Positions 1 through 8,654 of a DNA stretch of 64,000 nucleotides are shown piece after piece. Where the stretch lies: positions 1 to 64,000 of the forward strand of contig NZ_JBFRFW010000023.1 of NCBI RefSeq assembly GCF_052115025.1, written 5' to 3'. The translations under genes and the position numbers were made by a program. Each line of letters starts with the position of its first letter. Positions within the stretch are counted from its first letter, which is position 1. Origin of the DNA: Bradyrhizobium_A sp052115025. GTDB lineage: Bacteria > Pseudomonadota > Alphaproteobacteria > Rhizobiales > Xanthobacteraceae. A model generated the notes under the pieces. It was not told the DNA's origin, made no database searches, and was given only the letters and a program-made list of their open reading frames with translations.

Positions 1-466
1 TTCTCTGTCCAGGCCTCACTCCTCATCCTGAGGAGGCGCATCGCGCCGTCTCGAAGGATGAGGCCCGTGACGCAGCTGCCTCATGGTTCGAGACGCGCGT
101 GCCGCGCTCCTCACCATGAGGAGAGAGGTGCGCGCGGCGGGGGGTAACACGTGCGAACATCCGATCCATTCTCTGTCCATGCCTCACTCCTCATCCTGAG
201 GAGGCGCATCGCGCCGTCTCGAAGGATGAGGCCCGCAACTCAGCGGCCTCATGGTTCGAGACGCGCGTGCCGCGCTCCTCACCATGAGGAGAGAGGTACG
301 CGCGGCAGGGAGTAACACGTGCGAACATCCGATCCATTCTCTGTCCAGGCCTCACTCCTCATCCTGAGGAGGCGCATCGCGCCGTCTCGAAGGATGAGGC
401 CCGCAACTCAGCGGCCTCATGGTTCGAGACGCGCGTGCCGCGCTCCTCACCATGAGGGGAGAGAGG
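1..466. repeat. 168-bp tandem repeat, 2.8 copies, made of palindromic intergenic elements
   Basis: Copies begin at 1, 169 and 337, each with TTCTCTGTCCA; the third breaks off near 466. Each unit holds CTCATCCTGAGGAGG facing CTCGAAGGATGAGG, and GCCTCATGGTTCGAGACG facing CTCACCATGAGG. Each unit is therefore two stem-loop elements of the type common in Bradyrhizobium-group genomes. Copies differ by a few substitutions. The array may extend left of the window. No gene is seen here. Confidence 0.85.
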
Positions 467-499
467 CGCAGCCGCGGAGAGGGCAGTTCCACCTTCTCC

Positions 500-528
500 G
501 TCATGCCCGGGCTCGTCCCGGCCATGAC
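500..528. repeat. Short palindromic intergenic repeat (GCCCGGGCTCGTCCCGGCC type)
   Basis: GTCATG and CATGAC enclose an inverted CCGGG/CCCGG core just after the stop of the acyl-CoA ligase gene. The same family recurs near 7380, 14860, 19180 and 21250. It could fold in the transcript and act as a weak terminator, but there is no T tract. Confidence 0.6.
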
Positions 529-536
529 GAAATAAG

Positions 537-2177
537 CTACCCCGCCGCCGCGGCCGGCTTGTCGAGCGGCAGCAGGCCGCGGGCGGCGAGTTCGTCGCGG
601 ACGGCTTTCTTGGTGATCTTGCCATAGGCCGACTTCGGCAGCGCGTCCCAGAACACCACGCGCTTGGGCAGCTTGTAGCGCGCGACCTTGCCGTCGGCCC
701 AGGCGAGCAGCTCCGGCTCGTTGAGCTGCGCCCCCTCGGCGAGCACGCACACGGCGACGCCGACCTCGCCCCAGGTCGGATCGGGCACGCCAACCACGGC
801 GACCTCGGCGAGCGCCGGATGGGTCAGGAGCTTCTCCTCGATCTCGCGGGGATAGATGTTGGACCCACCCGAAATGTACATGTCCGAGGCGCGGCCGGTG
901 ATGTAGAGGAAGCCTTCCGCATCGACATGGCCGAGATCGCCGGTGCGGAACCAGCCGTCGCGGAACGCCTTCGCGTTGGCTTCGGGATTGTCGTAGTAGC
1001 CGGCGAACACCGCGGGGCCGCAGACGCAGATCTCGCCGGTCTCGCCGGGCGCGCGTTCGTGCCCCTCGTCGTCCTGGATCGAAATCTGCATGCCGGTGCG
1101 GGCGAAGCCGCAGGTGCCGATGCGCGCGGTCGGATGATCCTCCGCATCGTGCAGCGCCGGCGGCAGCACGGTGATATTGCCCGTGACTTCGCCGAGGCCG
1201 AAATACTGCACCAGCACCTTGCCGAGCTTGCCGAGCGCGCGCTTCTGGTCCTCGCGGTACATCGGCGCGCCGGCATAGATGACATAGCGCAGCGAGGAAT
1301 GATCGTGCGCGTCGACGGACGGATGCTCCGCGAGCATCTTCAAAATGGTCGGCACGGTGAACAGGTTGGTGATGCGCCAGCGCTCGACCAGCCGCCACGC
1401 TTCGTCGACATCGAAACGGTCGGACGCCGGCAGCACGGTCTTGACCGCGCGCGCGGTCTGCACCAGCGCATGGATGCCGGCGCCGTGGGACAGCGGCGCC
1501 ACCACCAGCGAGGCATCTGTGGACGTCGTGCCCGGCATCAGGTCGCAGAGGTGATTGGTGATGACGAACGCCATCTGGCCGTGGGTCAGCACCGCCGCCT
1601 TCGGCCGGCCGGTGGTGCCGGAGGTGAAGAAGAACCAGCAGGGATCGTCGCGCACGACGTCGGCTTCCGTCACGGTCGCGCCGTCATGGGCGCGCACCAG
1701 GGCGTCGTAGTCCTCGCCGAAGGTCGCCCCACCGATCTCGATCAGAACGCGGATCGCCGGCGCCGCGGCGCGCGCCACGGCGGCGTGGTCGGGGCATTCG
1801 CTATGGCAGATCATCGCCACCGCGCCGCTCGCTGCCCCGAGATAGGCGACGTCATCCGACGTCTGGCGGAAGTTGGTCGGCACCCACACCGCGCCGATGC
1901 GGAAGCAGACGAACATCGATTCGAACATCTGGTTGCAGTTCTTCGACTGCACCAGCACCCGGTCGCCCTTGCCGATGCCGCGCGCGGCGAGCGCCGCAGC
2001 CATCGCATCGACGCGGCGATCGAACGCTGCCCATGTCCACTGCTGCTCGCCCCAGACGAAGGCGATGTCGGCGCCGTGGCGGCGGGCGGCCTGGCGCGCG
2101 AAATGCGCCAGGTTCATCACCCGCTGCGACACCGGCGCGAGGCCCCCCTTCGGCGAATGATCGAGGCTGCCGCTCAC
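537..2177 (-). CDS. AMP-dependent acyl-CoA synthetase/ligase
   Basis: A 546-residue member of the class I adenylate-forming family, which activates a carboxylic acid through an acyl-adenylate and transfers it to CoA. The phosphate-binding loop TSGTTGRPK is at about residues 185-193. The C-terminal hinge region contains SGGSNIYPREIEE and the end contains the catalytic-lysine context PKSAYGKITKKAV. Length is normal for the family. The GTG start overlaps the thiolase stop by four bases (GTGA), so translation is probably coupled. It is the last gene of the cluster starting with the TRAP receptor. The substrate cannot be read from sequence; a taken-up organic acid is inferred from the transporter and thiolase. 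Confidence 0.9.
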   Translation of the reverse strand: MSGSLDHSPKGGLAPVSQRVMNLAHFARQAARRHGADIAFVWGEQQWTWAAFDRRVDAMAAALAARGIGKGDRVLVQSKNCNQMFESMFVCFRIGAVWVPTNFRQTSDDVAYLGAASGAVAMICHSECPDHAAVARAAAPAIRVLIEIGGATFGEDYDALVRAHDGATVTEADVVRDDPCWFFFTSGTTGRPKAAVLTHGQMAFVITNHLCDLMPGTTSTDASLVVAPLSHGAGIHALVQTARAVKTVLPASDRFDVDEAWRLVERWRITNLFTVPTILKMLAEHPSVDAHDHSSLRYVIYAGAPMYREDQKRALGKLGKVLVQYFGLGEVTGNITVLPPALHDAEDHPTARIGTCGFARTGMQISIQDDEGHERAPGETGEICVCGPAVFAGYYDNPEANAKAFRDGWFRTGDLGHVDAEGFLYITGRASDMYISGGSNIYPREIEEKLLTHPALAEVAVVGVPDPTWGEVGVAVCVLAEGAQLNEPELLAWADGKVARYKLPKRVVFWDALPKSAYGKITKKAVRDELAARGLLPLDKPAAAAG

Positions 2178-3343
2178 TTCTGCCGCTCCAGGATCGAGAC
2201 GTAGTTGGCGACCGCGGCGCCGCCCATATTGAACACGCCGGCGAGCTTCGCGCCGTCGATCTGCATGTCGCCGGCCTCACCCATTAACTGAAGACAGGCC
2301 ATGACATGCATCGACACGCCGGTGGCGCCGACCGGATGCCCCTTGGACTTGAGCCCGCCCGACGGATTGATCGGCAGGCGGCCGCCCTTCTCGGCGATGC
2401 CGTCACGCACCACGCGATAGCCCTCGCCCGGCGCGGCGAGGCCCATCGCCTCGTATTCGATCAGCTCCGCGATGGTGAAGCAGTCGTGGGTCTCGACCAG
2501 GCTGAGATCGTCGAGGGTGACGCCGGCCTCGGCGCGCGCCTTGTCCCAGGCGAGGCGGCCGCCGGCAAACGCGGTGGGGTCGCGGCGCGACAGCGGCAGG
2601 ATGTCGTTGACATGCTGGCGGGCGCGGAAGCCCACCGCGCGCTGCAGCGTCGCCGCGGTCTCGGCGTCGGCGACGACGATGGCGGCAGCGCCGTCGGAGA
2701 TCAGCGAGCAGTCGGTGCGGCGCAGCGGTGCTGCGACATAGGGATTCTTGTCGCTGACGGTGTTGCAGAACTCGAAGCCGAAGTCGCGGCGCATCTGGGC
2801 GAACGGATTGACCACGCCGTTGCGATGGTTCTTGGCGGCGATGTGGGCAAGCTCGGCGCTGCGGTCGCCGTAGCGCTGAAAGTAGTTCTGGGCGATGCGG
2901 CCGAACACGCCGGCGAAGCCGCCGGGGATGTCGCCCTCCTCCTTGCGATAGGACGCGCTCAGGAGAATATCGCCGGTCTCGGCGGTCGGTTTCGCCGTCA
3001 TCTTCTCGGCGCCGACGACGAGGGCAATGCGGCCGCGGCCGCTGTCGACGAAGTCGAGGGCGGCATAGAGCGCCGCCGATCCCGTGGCACAGGCGTTCTC
3101 CAGATGGGTCGCCGGCACATGGGCCAGCTCCGGCACGCTCAAGGCGACCTGCGCGCCCTCGAAGCCCTGCTTGGAGAAGCCGCTGTTCATGACGCCGACA
3201 TAGACGCCGTCGACCTCGTGGGCGTCGACGCCGGCATGCTCCAGGGCCGTCGTCGAGACGCGGCCGAGCAGGCTTTCGACATCGGGATCGTCGAGCTTGC
3301 CGAAGGGCGAATGGGCCCAGCCGACGATGGAAGCGCGGGTCAT
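2174..3343 (-). CDS. Thiolase family protein (acetyl-CoA acetyltransferase/SCP-x-like)
   Basis: A 389-residue thiolase-fold protein. The nucleophilic cysteine lies in LENACATGSAAL (Cys85), and the C-terminal catalytic region has a THDCF segment and GGLKSKGHPVGATG. These features fit the SCP-x/lipid-transfer branch of thiolases, where many members act in degradative beta-oxidation or side-chain cleavage. It follows the permease gene by 29 bases and overlaps the ligase by four, so it sits in one transcription unit with transport and CoA activation. The likely role is thiolytic cleavage of a beta-ketoacyl-CoA derived from the imported acid. The exact substrate is unknown. Confidence 0.88.
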   Translation of the reverse strand: MTRASIVGWAHSPFGKLDDPDVESLLGRVSTTALEHAGVDAHEVDGVYVGVMNSGFSKQGFEGAQVALSVPELAHVPATHLENACATGSAALYAALDFVDSGRGRIALVVGAEKMTAKPTAETGDILLSASYRKEEGDIPGGFAGVFGRIAQNYFQRYGDRSAELAHIAAKNHRNGVVNPFAQMRRDFGFEFCNTVSDKNPYVAAPLRRTDCSLISDGAAAIVVADAETAATLQRAVGFRARQHVNDILPLSRRDPTAFAGGRLAWDKARAEAGVTLDDLSLVETHDCFTIAELIEYEAMGLAAPGEGYRVVRDGIAEKGGRLPINPSGGLKSKGHPVGATGVSMHVMACLQLMGEAGDMQIDGAKLAGVFNMGGAAVANYVSILERQK

Positions 3344-3372
3344 CAGGTCTCTCCGTTACGAAAGTGAAAACG

Positions 3373-5265
3373 TCATGGCAGGAAGCCGATGGAGATCCAC
3401 GGCACCGCGGCGATCACCGCCGTGCCGATCAGCAGCGCCAGCATGTAGCCCCAGATCGGCTTCATGCCTTCATGGGGTGCGACGCGGGCGATGGCGCAGG
3501 CGGCGTAGTAGCCGACGCCGAACGGCGGCGCGAACAGGCCGATGCCCATGGCGAGGATCACCACCATGGCATAGTGCACCTCGTGGATGCCGACCGCGCG
3601 GGCGATCGGGAACAGCAGCGGCCCGAACAGCACGATGGCGGGAATGCCCTCCAGCACCGAGCCCAGCACCACGAAGGCGGCGATCGACACCACCATGAAG
3701 GTGGCGGCGCCGCCCGGCAGGCCGGTCATCGCCGCGGCCAGCGCGCGCGAGAAGCCGGATTGCGTCAGCCCCCATGCCATGCCGGTGGCGGTGCCGATGA
3801 TCAGGAGGATCGCACCGGACAGACACGCGGTGTCGACGAGCATCGGCAGGAGACGCGACCAGTCGAACTGGCGGTAGATGAGAAGGCCCGCGAGCACCGC
3901 ATAGACGATGCCGATGGTCGACACTTCGGTCGCGGTCGCAACGCCCTCGACCACCGCGGCGCGGATGACGAACGGCAGCGCCAGCGCCGGCAGCGCCACC
4001 AGCAGCGCGCGGCCGATCTGCCGTCCGCTGGCGCGCGGCGGCAGCGTCACCTCCGCGCGGCGGGCGCGCCACCACACCACGAGGCCGAGCGCCAGCGCCA
4101 GCACCACGCCGGGCAGAAGCCCGCCGGTGAACAGCGCGGCGATCGACACGCCGGTGACCGAGCCGATGGTGATCAGCACGAGGCTCGGCGGCACGGTCTC
4201 GGTCTGCGCGCCGGTGGTGGCGAGCAGCGCGACGAGATCGCCGGGCTTCGCCCCGCGCTTGATCATTTCCGGAAACAGCACCGGCGCCACCGCGGCCATG
4301 TCGGCGGCCTTGGCGCCGGAGATGCCGGACACCAGATACATCGCGCCGATCAGGACATACTGAAGACCGCCGCGGACGTGGCCGAGCAGGCTCGCAAGGC
4401 AGGCGACCATGGCGCGCGCCATGCCGGTCATCTCGATGAGCAGGCCCAGAAACACGAACAGCGGCACCGCCAGCAGTATGAGATGGCTCATGCCCTCGTC
4501 CATGCGGCCGACCAGCACCATCATCGGCGTGCGGGTGGTGAGCGCGAGATAGCCATAGACCGCAAGGCCGAACGCGAAGGCGATGGGCACGCCGGTGAAC
4601 ACCGCGACCGCGACGACGCCGACAAAGAAGATCACGAGATTGAAGTTGCCGAGGCCGCGGAACAGCGGCTCGGCGAGCCAGAACGCGGCGCCGATCGCGG
4701 CCAGCGTCGCCAGCGCACCAAATACGCGCATCAGACTTGCCTCGCGGGCGAGGCGCAGCAGCGCGAACATCACCATGACGCCGATGCCGACGGGCAGCGC
4801 CGCGGCGCGCCATGCATTGGAGATCTCCAGCGCCGGCGTGGTGATGAAGGTTTCTTCCTGGGCGTACTCGAACGCCGGCCAGGCGATGAAGGCGAGGAAC
4901 GCGAGCGCCGCGCCGATGGCAACGACATCGAGAAAGGCACGCGCCGGCGGCGACAGCCGCGCGACCAGCGCGGTCATGCGCATGTGCTCGCCGCGGCGCA
5001 GCGCGATCGCCGAGCCCAGCATGGCGAGCCACAGGAACAACATCGAGGCCAGCTCGTCCGACCAGATCAGCGGCCGCTGCAGGCCATAGCGCGCGACCAC
5101 GCCGGCGAACAGGATGATCACCTCGGCGAGCACCAGCGCCGCGGCGGCGAGCTCGACCAGGCGGCCGAGGCCGCCGTCGAGCCGGGCGAGCACGGCGCGG
5201 ATGCCGACGGCTGCGCCGCCGGCATGCACGCCGTCATGGCCCGGGCTGTGGGCCATCACGCTCAC
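3373..5265 (-). CDS. TRAP transporter fused permease (DctQ-DctM)
   Basis: A 630-residue inner-membrane protein with the small (Q) and large (M) TRAP subunits in one chain. The first ~170 residues carry four hydrophobic segments with the DctQ-type region WSDELASMLFLWLAMLG. The rest is DctM, with many helices and conserved stretches such as VPLFVFLGLL and SGISGAKAADMAAVAPVL. TRAP systems import organic anions using the sodium or proton gradient. A longer open frame reaches 5559, but that part is antisense-like read-through over the receptor gene. The GTG at 5265 overlaps the receptor stop by four bases (GTGA) and is the preferred start; ATG at 5256 is an alternative. Confidence 0.88.
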   Translation of the reverse strand: MSVMAHSPGHDGVHAGGAAVGIRAVLARLDGGLGRLVELAAAALVLAEVIILFAGVVARYGLQRPLIWSDELASMLFLWLAMLGSAIALRRGEHMRMTALVARLSPPARAFLDVVAIGAALAFLAFIAWPAFEYAQEETFITTPALEISNAWRAAALPVGIGVMVMFALLRLAREASLMRVFGALATLAAIGAAFWLAEPLFRGLGNFNLVIFFVGVVAVAVFTGVPIAFAFGLAVYGYLALTTRTPMMVLVGRMDEGMSHLILLAVPLFVFLGLLIEMTGMARAMVACLASLLGHVRGGLQYVLIGAMYLVSGISGAKAADMAAVAPVLFPEMIKRGAKPGDLVALLATTGAQTETVPPSLVLITIGSVTGVSIAALFTGGLLPGVVLALALGLVVWWRARRAEVTLPPRASGRQIGRALLVALPALALPFVIRAAVVEGVATATEVSTIGIVYAVLAGLLIYRQFDWSRLLPMLVDTACLSGAILLIIGTATGMAWGLTQSGFSRALAAAMTGLPGGAATFMVVSIAAFVVLGSVLEGIPAIVLFGPLLFPIARAVGIHEVHYAMVVILAMGIGLFAPPFGVGYYAACAIARVAPHEGMKPIWGYMLALLIGTAVIAAVPWISIGFLP

Positions 5266-6281
5266 GACAGCTGGCCCACCGCGGCCTCGAGCGTCGACCA
5301 TCCCTTGTCGCCGAACTTGCCCTTCCACTCGCTGTAGAAGCCGGCCTTGCGCAGCTTGTCGCGGAACGGCGCCGGATCGGGCTGGTTGAACTTGAGGCCG
5401 CGCGCGGCCAGTTCCTTCTCGACGCCCGCGTTGAGCGCAGCAACGTCGGCGCGTTCGTTCTCGGCGGCGGCGTTGATGTGCTTGGCGACGACGGCGCGCA
5501 TGTCGGCCGGGATCTTCTCCCAGGCGCGGCGGTTGGCGAGGAACCAGAAGCCGTCCCACATGTGATTGGTGACGGAGCAGTAGACCTGCACCTCATAGAG
5601 TTTTGCGGTCGAGATCAGCGCCAGCGGGTTCTCCTGGCCTTCCACCACCTTGGTCTGCAGCGAGGAGTAGACCTCGTTGAAGTTGATCGACGCCGGCGCG
5701 GCCTCGAACGCCCTGAACATCGAGGTCCACAGCGGCGACACCGGCACGCGGATCTTGAAACCCTTGAGATCCTCCGGGCCGACGATCGGCTTGGTCGACG
5801 ACGTGATCTGGCGGAAGCCATTGTCCCAGATCTTGTCCATGGCGACGAGATTGGCTTTCGCGATCTCCTCGCGCACGAAGGCGCCGAGCGCGCCGTCCAT
5901 CGCCTTCCACACCGCGTCGGTGTTGGGGAAGGCGAAGCCGACGCCGTTGATCGCCGCCGCCGGCACCAGCGTCGAGAGAATGAGGCCCGACAGGGTGAAG
6001 AACTCGACGCCGCCGGAGCGCAGCTGGCTCAGCGTGTCGGTGTCGGAACCCAGCTGGTTGTTGGGAAACACCTGCAGGTCGAAACGCCCGTCGGTCTCGG
6101 CGCGGATCGCCGCCGCCATCTCGCGGGCGCGGATGTTCATGGGGTGCGTATCAGGCAGGTTGTTGGCGTACTTGTAGGTGAAATCGGCTGGCGCGGCGCG
6201 CGCGACGAACGGCGCTCCCAGCGTGCCCGCGGCGACGGCGGTGGACACCCCCGACAGGAAGGTGCGGCGCGACAGTGTCAT
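5262..6281 (-). CDS. TRAP transporter substrate-binding protein (DctP family)
   Basis: A 339-residue periplasmic receptor. It starts MTLSRRTFLSG, a twin-arginine signal followed by a hydrophobic stretch and a likely cleavage near ARAAPA. The mature part shows DctP hallmarks: the YANNLPDTHPMN opening, FPNNQLGSDTDTLSQLRSG, and the ligand-contact region KGFKIRVP. An in-frame ATG lies further upstream at 6362, but the ATG at 6281 has a GGGAGAG ribosome site six bases away and gives an intact Tat signal, so it was chosen. It is first in the operon with the fused permease, thiolase and ligase. The ligand is presumed to be the acid the ligase activates. Confidence 0.9.
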   Translation of the reverse strand: MTLSRRTFLSGVSTAVAAGTLGAPFVARAAPADFTYKYANNLPDTHPMNIRAREMAAAIRAETDGRFDLQVFPNNQLGSDTDTLSQLRSGGVEFFTLSGLILSTLVPAAAINGVGFAFPNTDAVWKAMDGALGAFVREEIAKANLVAMDKIWDNGFRQITSSTKPIVGPEDLKGFKIRVPVSPLWTSMFRAFEAAPASINFNEVYSSLQTKVVEGQENPLALISTAKLYEVQVYCSVTNHMWDGFWFLANRRAWEKIPADMRAVVAKHINAAAENERADVAALNAGVEKELAARGLKFNQPDPAPFRDKLRKAGFYSEWKGKFGDKGWSTLEAAVGQLS

Positions 6282-6310
6282 GAATTGCTCTCCCGGCATT
6301 GCAGTCAGCG

Positions 6311-6368
6311 TTTCCAATCGGTCCATCAAATGGACCTTGTTTTGTCTTGATCGCGGCCGCATTGGAAA
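6311..6368. promoter_or_regulatory. Candidate IclR operator in the divergent promoter
   Basis: GGTCCAT-CAA-ATGGACC at 6320-6336 is a perfect 7-bp-arm palindrome between the divergent TRAP operon and IclR gene. It is framed by a second exact inverted pair, TTTCCAAT (6311-6318) and ATTGGAAA (6361-6368). IclR-family proteins bind palindromes in such positions. The assignment is an inference. Confidence 0.65.
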
Positions 6369-6444
6369 GGCTGGTGTGCACCCGTCAACCCCATTGTGAA
6401 AACCCCATGAATCCGGGCAAAATCGGGGCAGGACGATATCACGA

Positions 6445-6455
6445 GGTCCATATGG
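6445..6455. promoter_or_regulatory. Second GGTCCAT site over the IclR start codon
   Basis: GGTCCATATGG repeats the half-site of the 6320 palindrome and contains the palindrome CCATATGG; it overlaps the ATG at 6452. It could serve autoregulation. One half-site match alone is weak evidence. Confidence 0.4.
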
Positions 6456-7315
6456 TGGATCACCAGCGCCTGATCGCCGCCCGCAAGGTGGTGCAGAGTT
6501 CGACCCGCGCCTCCGAAGGCGGGGCGCAGAGCATCGACCGCGCTGCGACGCTGTTGCTGCTGGTCGGCCGCGCCGGCGTCGCGGGCGCGCGGCTGTCCGA
6601 TCTCGTGGCGCAATCGGCGCTCGCCAAGCCCACCGTGCGGCGCATGCTGCTGGCGCTGGTGCGCGCCGGCCTGCTCGATCAGGACATGACGACGCGCGCC
6701 TATCACATCGGCCCGGAGATCTATGCGCTGGGCACGCTGGCGAGCACGCGCTTCGGCATCCATGGCGCGGCGCTGCGCTCGCTGGTGCGGCTCAGCGAGC
6801 ATTCCGGCGACACTGCATTCCTGTCGGTGCCGCGCGACGTCTATGCCATCTGCCTGCACCGCGAGGACGGCGGCTACCCCATCCGCGTGCAGGCGCTGGA
6901 GGCCGGCGACCGCCATCCCCTCGGCGTCGGCGCCGGCAGCCTCGCCATGCTCGCGGCAATGACCGACGCCGAGGTCGAGACCATCATCGCCGCCAACATC
7001 GCCGACGGCTCGCTGAAACCCCATCCGAACTATTCGGCGGCGCGGCTGCGCGACCTCGTGCGGCAGACGCGCGCGAGCGGCTACGCCCTCAACCCCGGCA
7101 TGATGCTGGCCGGCTCGTGGGCGATCGGCGTCGCCATCCGCGATGCGCGCCAGCGCCCCATCGGCGCCCTCTCCATCGCCGCCATCGAGCACCGCATGAC
7201 GCCCGAACGCCAGCGCGAACTCGTGCCGCTGCTGCAGGCCGAAGCGCGCGAGGTGGAGCGCCGGCTGGCGAAGACCAAGGCCGGCGCGGAGATGGGGAAG
7301 CGGGGCGCGAGATGA
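6452..7315 (+). CDS. IclR family transcriptional regulator
   Basis: A 287-residue regulator. The N-terminal winged helix-turn-helix spans about residues 28-90 (AQSIDRAATLLLLVGRAG, LAKPTVRRMLLALVRAGLL), followed by the effector-binding domain with HREDGGYPIRVQALEAGDRHPLG and a C-terminal GALSIAAIEHRMT. IclR proteins sense small aromatic or organic acids. It is divergent from the TRAP/thiolase/ligase operon, so it probably controls that operon and senses its substrate or a metabolite. The open frame extends upstream, but ATG 6452 has CGAGG six bases before it and follows a candidate operator, so it is preferred over ATG 6407. Confidence 0.88.
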   Translation: MVDHQRLIAARKVVQSSTRASEGGAQSIDRAATLLLLVGRAGVAGARLSDLVAQSALAKPTVRRMLLALVRAGLLDQDMTTRAYHIGPEIYALGTLASTRFGIHGAALRSLVRLSEHSGDTAFLSVPRDVYAICLHREDGGYPIRVQALEAGDRHPLGVGAGSLAMLAAMTDAEVETIIAANIADGSLKPHPNYSAARLRDLVRQTRASGYALNPGMMLAGSWAIGVAIRDARQRPIGALSIAAIEHRMTPERQRELVPLLQAEAREVERRLAKTKAGAEMGKRGAR

Positions 7316-7371
7316 GGGCCTACTCGACCTGCGTGCGGCCGAGAAGCCAACCGGCGCATCGATCATTCTCT

Positions 7372-7480
7372 GCGTCATCACCGGGCCGGCGCGTAAGCGC
7401 CGTGACCCGGTGATCCAGCTTCAAAAGCTCCCGTGACGTGGTGAGCAAGCTGGATTGCCGGGTCAAGCCCGGCAATGACG
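7372..7480. repeat. Intergenic palindromic repeat pair (CACCGGGCCGG / GCCGGGTCAAGCCCGGC)
   Basis: Two stem-loop elements in the space after the IclR gene: one with GTCATCACCGGG facing CCCGGTGAT, one with ATTGCCGGGTCAAGCCCGGCAAT. They are joined by a CCAGCTT...AAGCTGG linker. The same composite element occurs near 14852, 19172 and 21246. The rest of 7316-7739 shows no gene. Confidence 0.75.
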
Positions 7481-7593
7481 CGGTGGCGATGAGATGCCTC
7501 GTACACAAACCCGACCACGCACGCCGCACCTCACACGTGAAGCCGCCAATGCACCACGCCCAGCCGCACCGTCAGCAGCAACATTGCACTCAC

Positions 7594-7645
7594 CCTCACT
7601 CCTCATGGTGAGGAGGCGCGCCAGCGCCGTCTCGAACCATGAGGC
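7594..7645. repeat. CTCATGGTGAGGAGG-type stem-loop repeat
   Basis: CCTCACTCCTCATGGTGAGG faces CTCGAACCATGAGG. It belongs to the same family as the tandem array at the left end of the window, as a single copy. Confidence 0.7.
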
Positions 7646-7739
7646 CGAGGCGCTAGCAGCTTGCGACGGTCCTGCGTCGATCGGCCTATGTGCCTCTTGC
7701 GGCCAATCGACTATCCTGCAGCGATCGAGCGGCTGAAGG

Positions 7740-8063
7740 ATGCTCCACGTGTTGAATCCGGTGATGAACAATACGAAGTGGAACGAGCTTCGGCTGGGAA
7801 TGTACGGGCTCGCGCAAACACCGGCCTGGAGCACACTCTCCACGAATGGCTACAAATCGCGGCCTGATCGCGAATGGTACTATCACTTCAGTATTGGCGG
7901 TTATGCCGACATCATCCATGTCGACATCCTCGTGGAGAATGCCGCCCACCGCGAGACAGTGCGACGAGTCCTGCAGCATATCCACGTCCCCGGCGAGGAA
8001 ACGCCGGAGGGCTTTCGTGTATTCGGGTACCTGCAGGACGGCCAGGCCGCTGACTATCTGTAG
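7740..8063 (+). CDS. Small conserved protein, possibly DUF6678-like
   Basis: A 107-residue soluble protein with no signal peptide or membrane segment. It contains NTKWNELRLGMYGL and DREWYYHFSIGGYADIIHVDI, a pattern that resembles the DUF6678 family of unknown function as I recall it; a profile search would settle this. A start at ATG 7764 (MNNTKWNEL) is equally possible, because neither start has a convincing ribosome site. It stands alone among repeats, and no function can be inferred. Confidence 0.6.
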   Translation: MLHVLNPVMNNTKWNELRLGMYGLAQTPAWSTLSTNGYKSRPDREWYYHFSIGGYADIIHVDILVENAAHRETVRRVLQHIHVPGEETPEGFRVFGYLQDGQAADYL

Positions 8064-8124
8064 CCCTGCCACACAGGCTCGCTCCCCCCCGCACCACGTG
8101 TACGGCGGCGACGGAACGCCACCA

Positions 8125-8250
8125 TCATTTCATCCCCTGCTCGAGCTCGTCGAGCTCCTCTCGGGTCGTGACATGCCTGAACTTCAGGCCGCCGAGTTCG
8201 TTGGGATCGAGCGGCGTCGCGCCCTCCGGATACTCCATCAATCCCGGCAT
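8125..8250 (-). pseudogene. Truncated mobile mystery protein B (MobB), N-terminal 41 residues only
   Basis: The frame MPGLMEYPEGATPLDPNE...TTREELDELEQ resembles the start of mobile mystery protein B, a Fic-domain protein of about 200 residues found next to mobile mystery protein A. Here the match stops after ELEQ and a TGA follows two codons later, so the Fic domain is absent. Its ATG overlaps the MobA stop by one base (TGATG), as in an intact pair. Family assignment rests on remembered motifs and context. Confidence 0.6.
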
Positions 8251-8580
8251 CAGTCGCTCCAGAAATCGGACGGCATCTCGCGGGCGAGGTCCTCGGCGAT
8301 CCTGTCGATCTCCGCTGCGATTTTGGCGTCGGAAAGGTTCTGGTTTTCCAGCGCCATGTGTGTGCTCGCCGTCCTGACCAGGGCCGCGGCCTTCTTTCTG
8401 GCTTGAGCCATGATGACATCCTGGATGCGGCCCTCCGGCATGATGGCGTAGACGAACCGGCAGCCCATCGCCTCCGCTGCCGCCTGCATCGATTTGATCG
8501 ACGCGGCGCCGGACAATTCGGCCTGCTCGGCCCGCGCCATGCGGGCAGGCGTTCGACGCTGCCAAAATGATGGGCCGCGC
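8250..8580 (-). pseudogene. 5'-truncated mobile mystery protein A (MobA) remnant
   Basis: The open frame from ATG 8540 gives 96 residues: AEQAELSGAASIKSMQAAAE, AMGCRFVYAIMPEG, AQARKKAAALVRTASTHMAL. This matches the C-terminal two thirds of mobile mystery protein A, an HTH protein of about 150 residues. In-frame codons upstream of 8540 still read RTPARMARAEQ, part of the HTH, but the first helices are missing beyond about 8580. The surviving 96-residue frame could still be translated. It and the truncated MobB beside it look like the ruins of a mobile MobA/MobB module. Confidence 0.6.
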
Positions 8581-8654
8581 TCCTGACCAGTTGCAAACCA
8601 AAATCAGTTGAGTCACACTCGACTGGTTGCAATTTACAAGCAGATGGAATCGTC

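Noticed and set aside
1..466. CRISPR array
   Set aside because: The unit is 168 bp without unique spacers and no cas gene is near; units are composite palindromic elements.
3364..5337. 657-codon plus-strand open frame across the TRAP permease gene
   Set aside because: Antisense to a clear membrane protein; the translation is a His/Arg/Asp-rich shadow.
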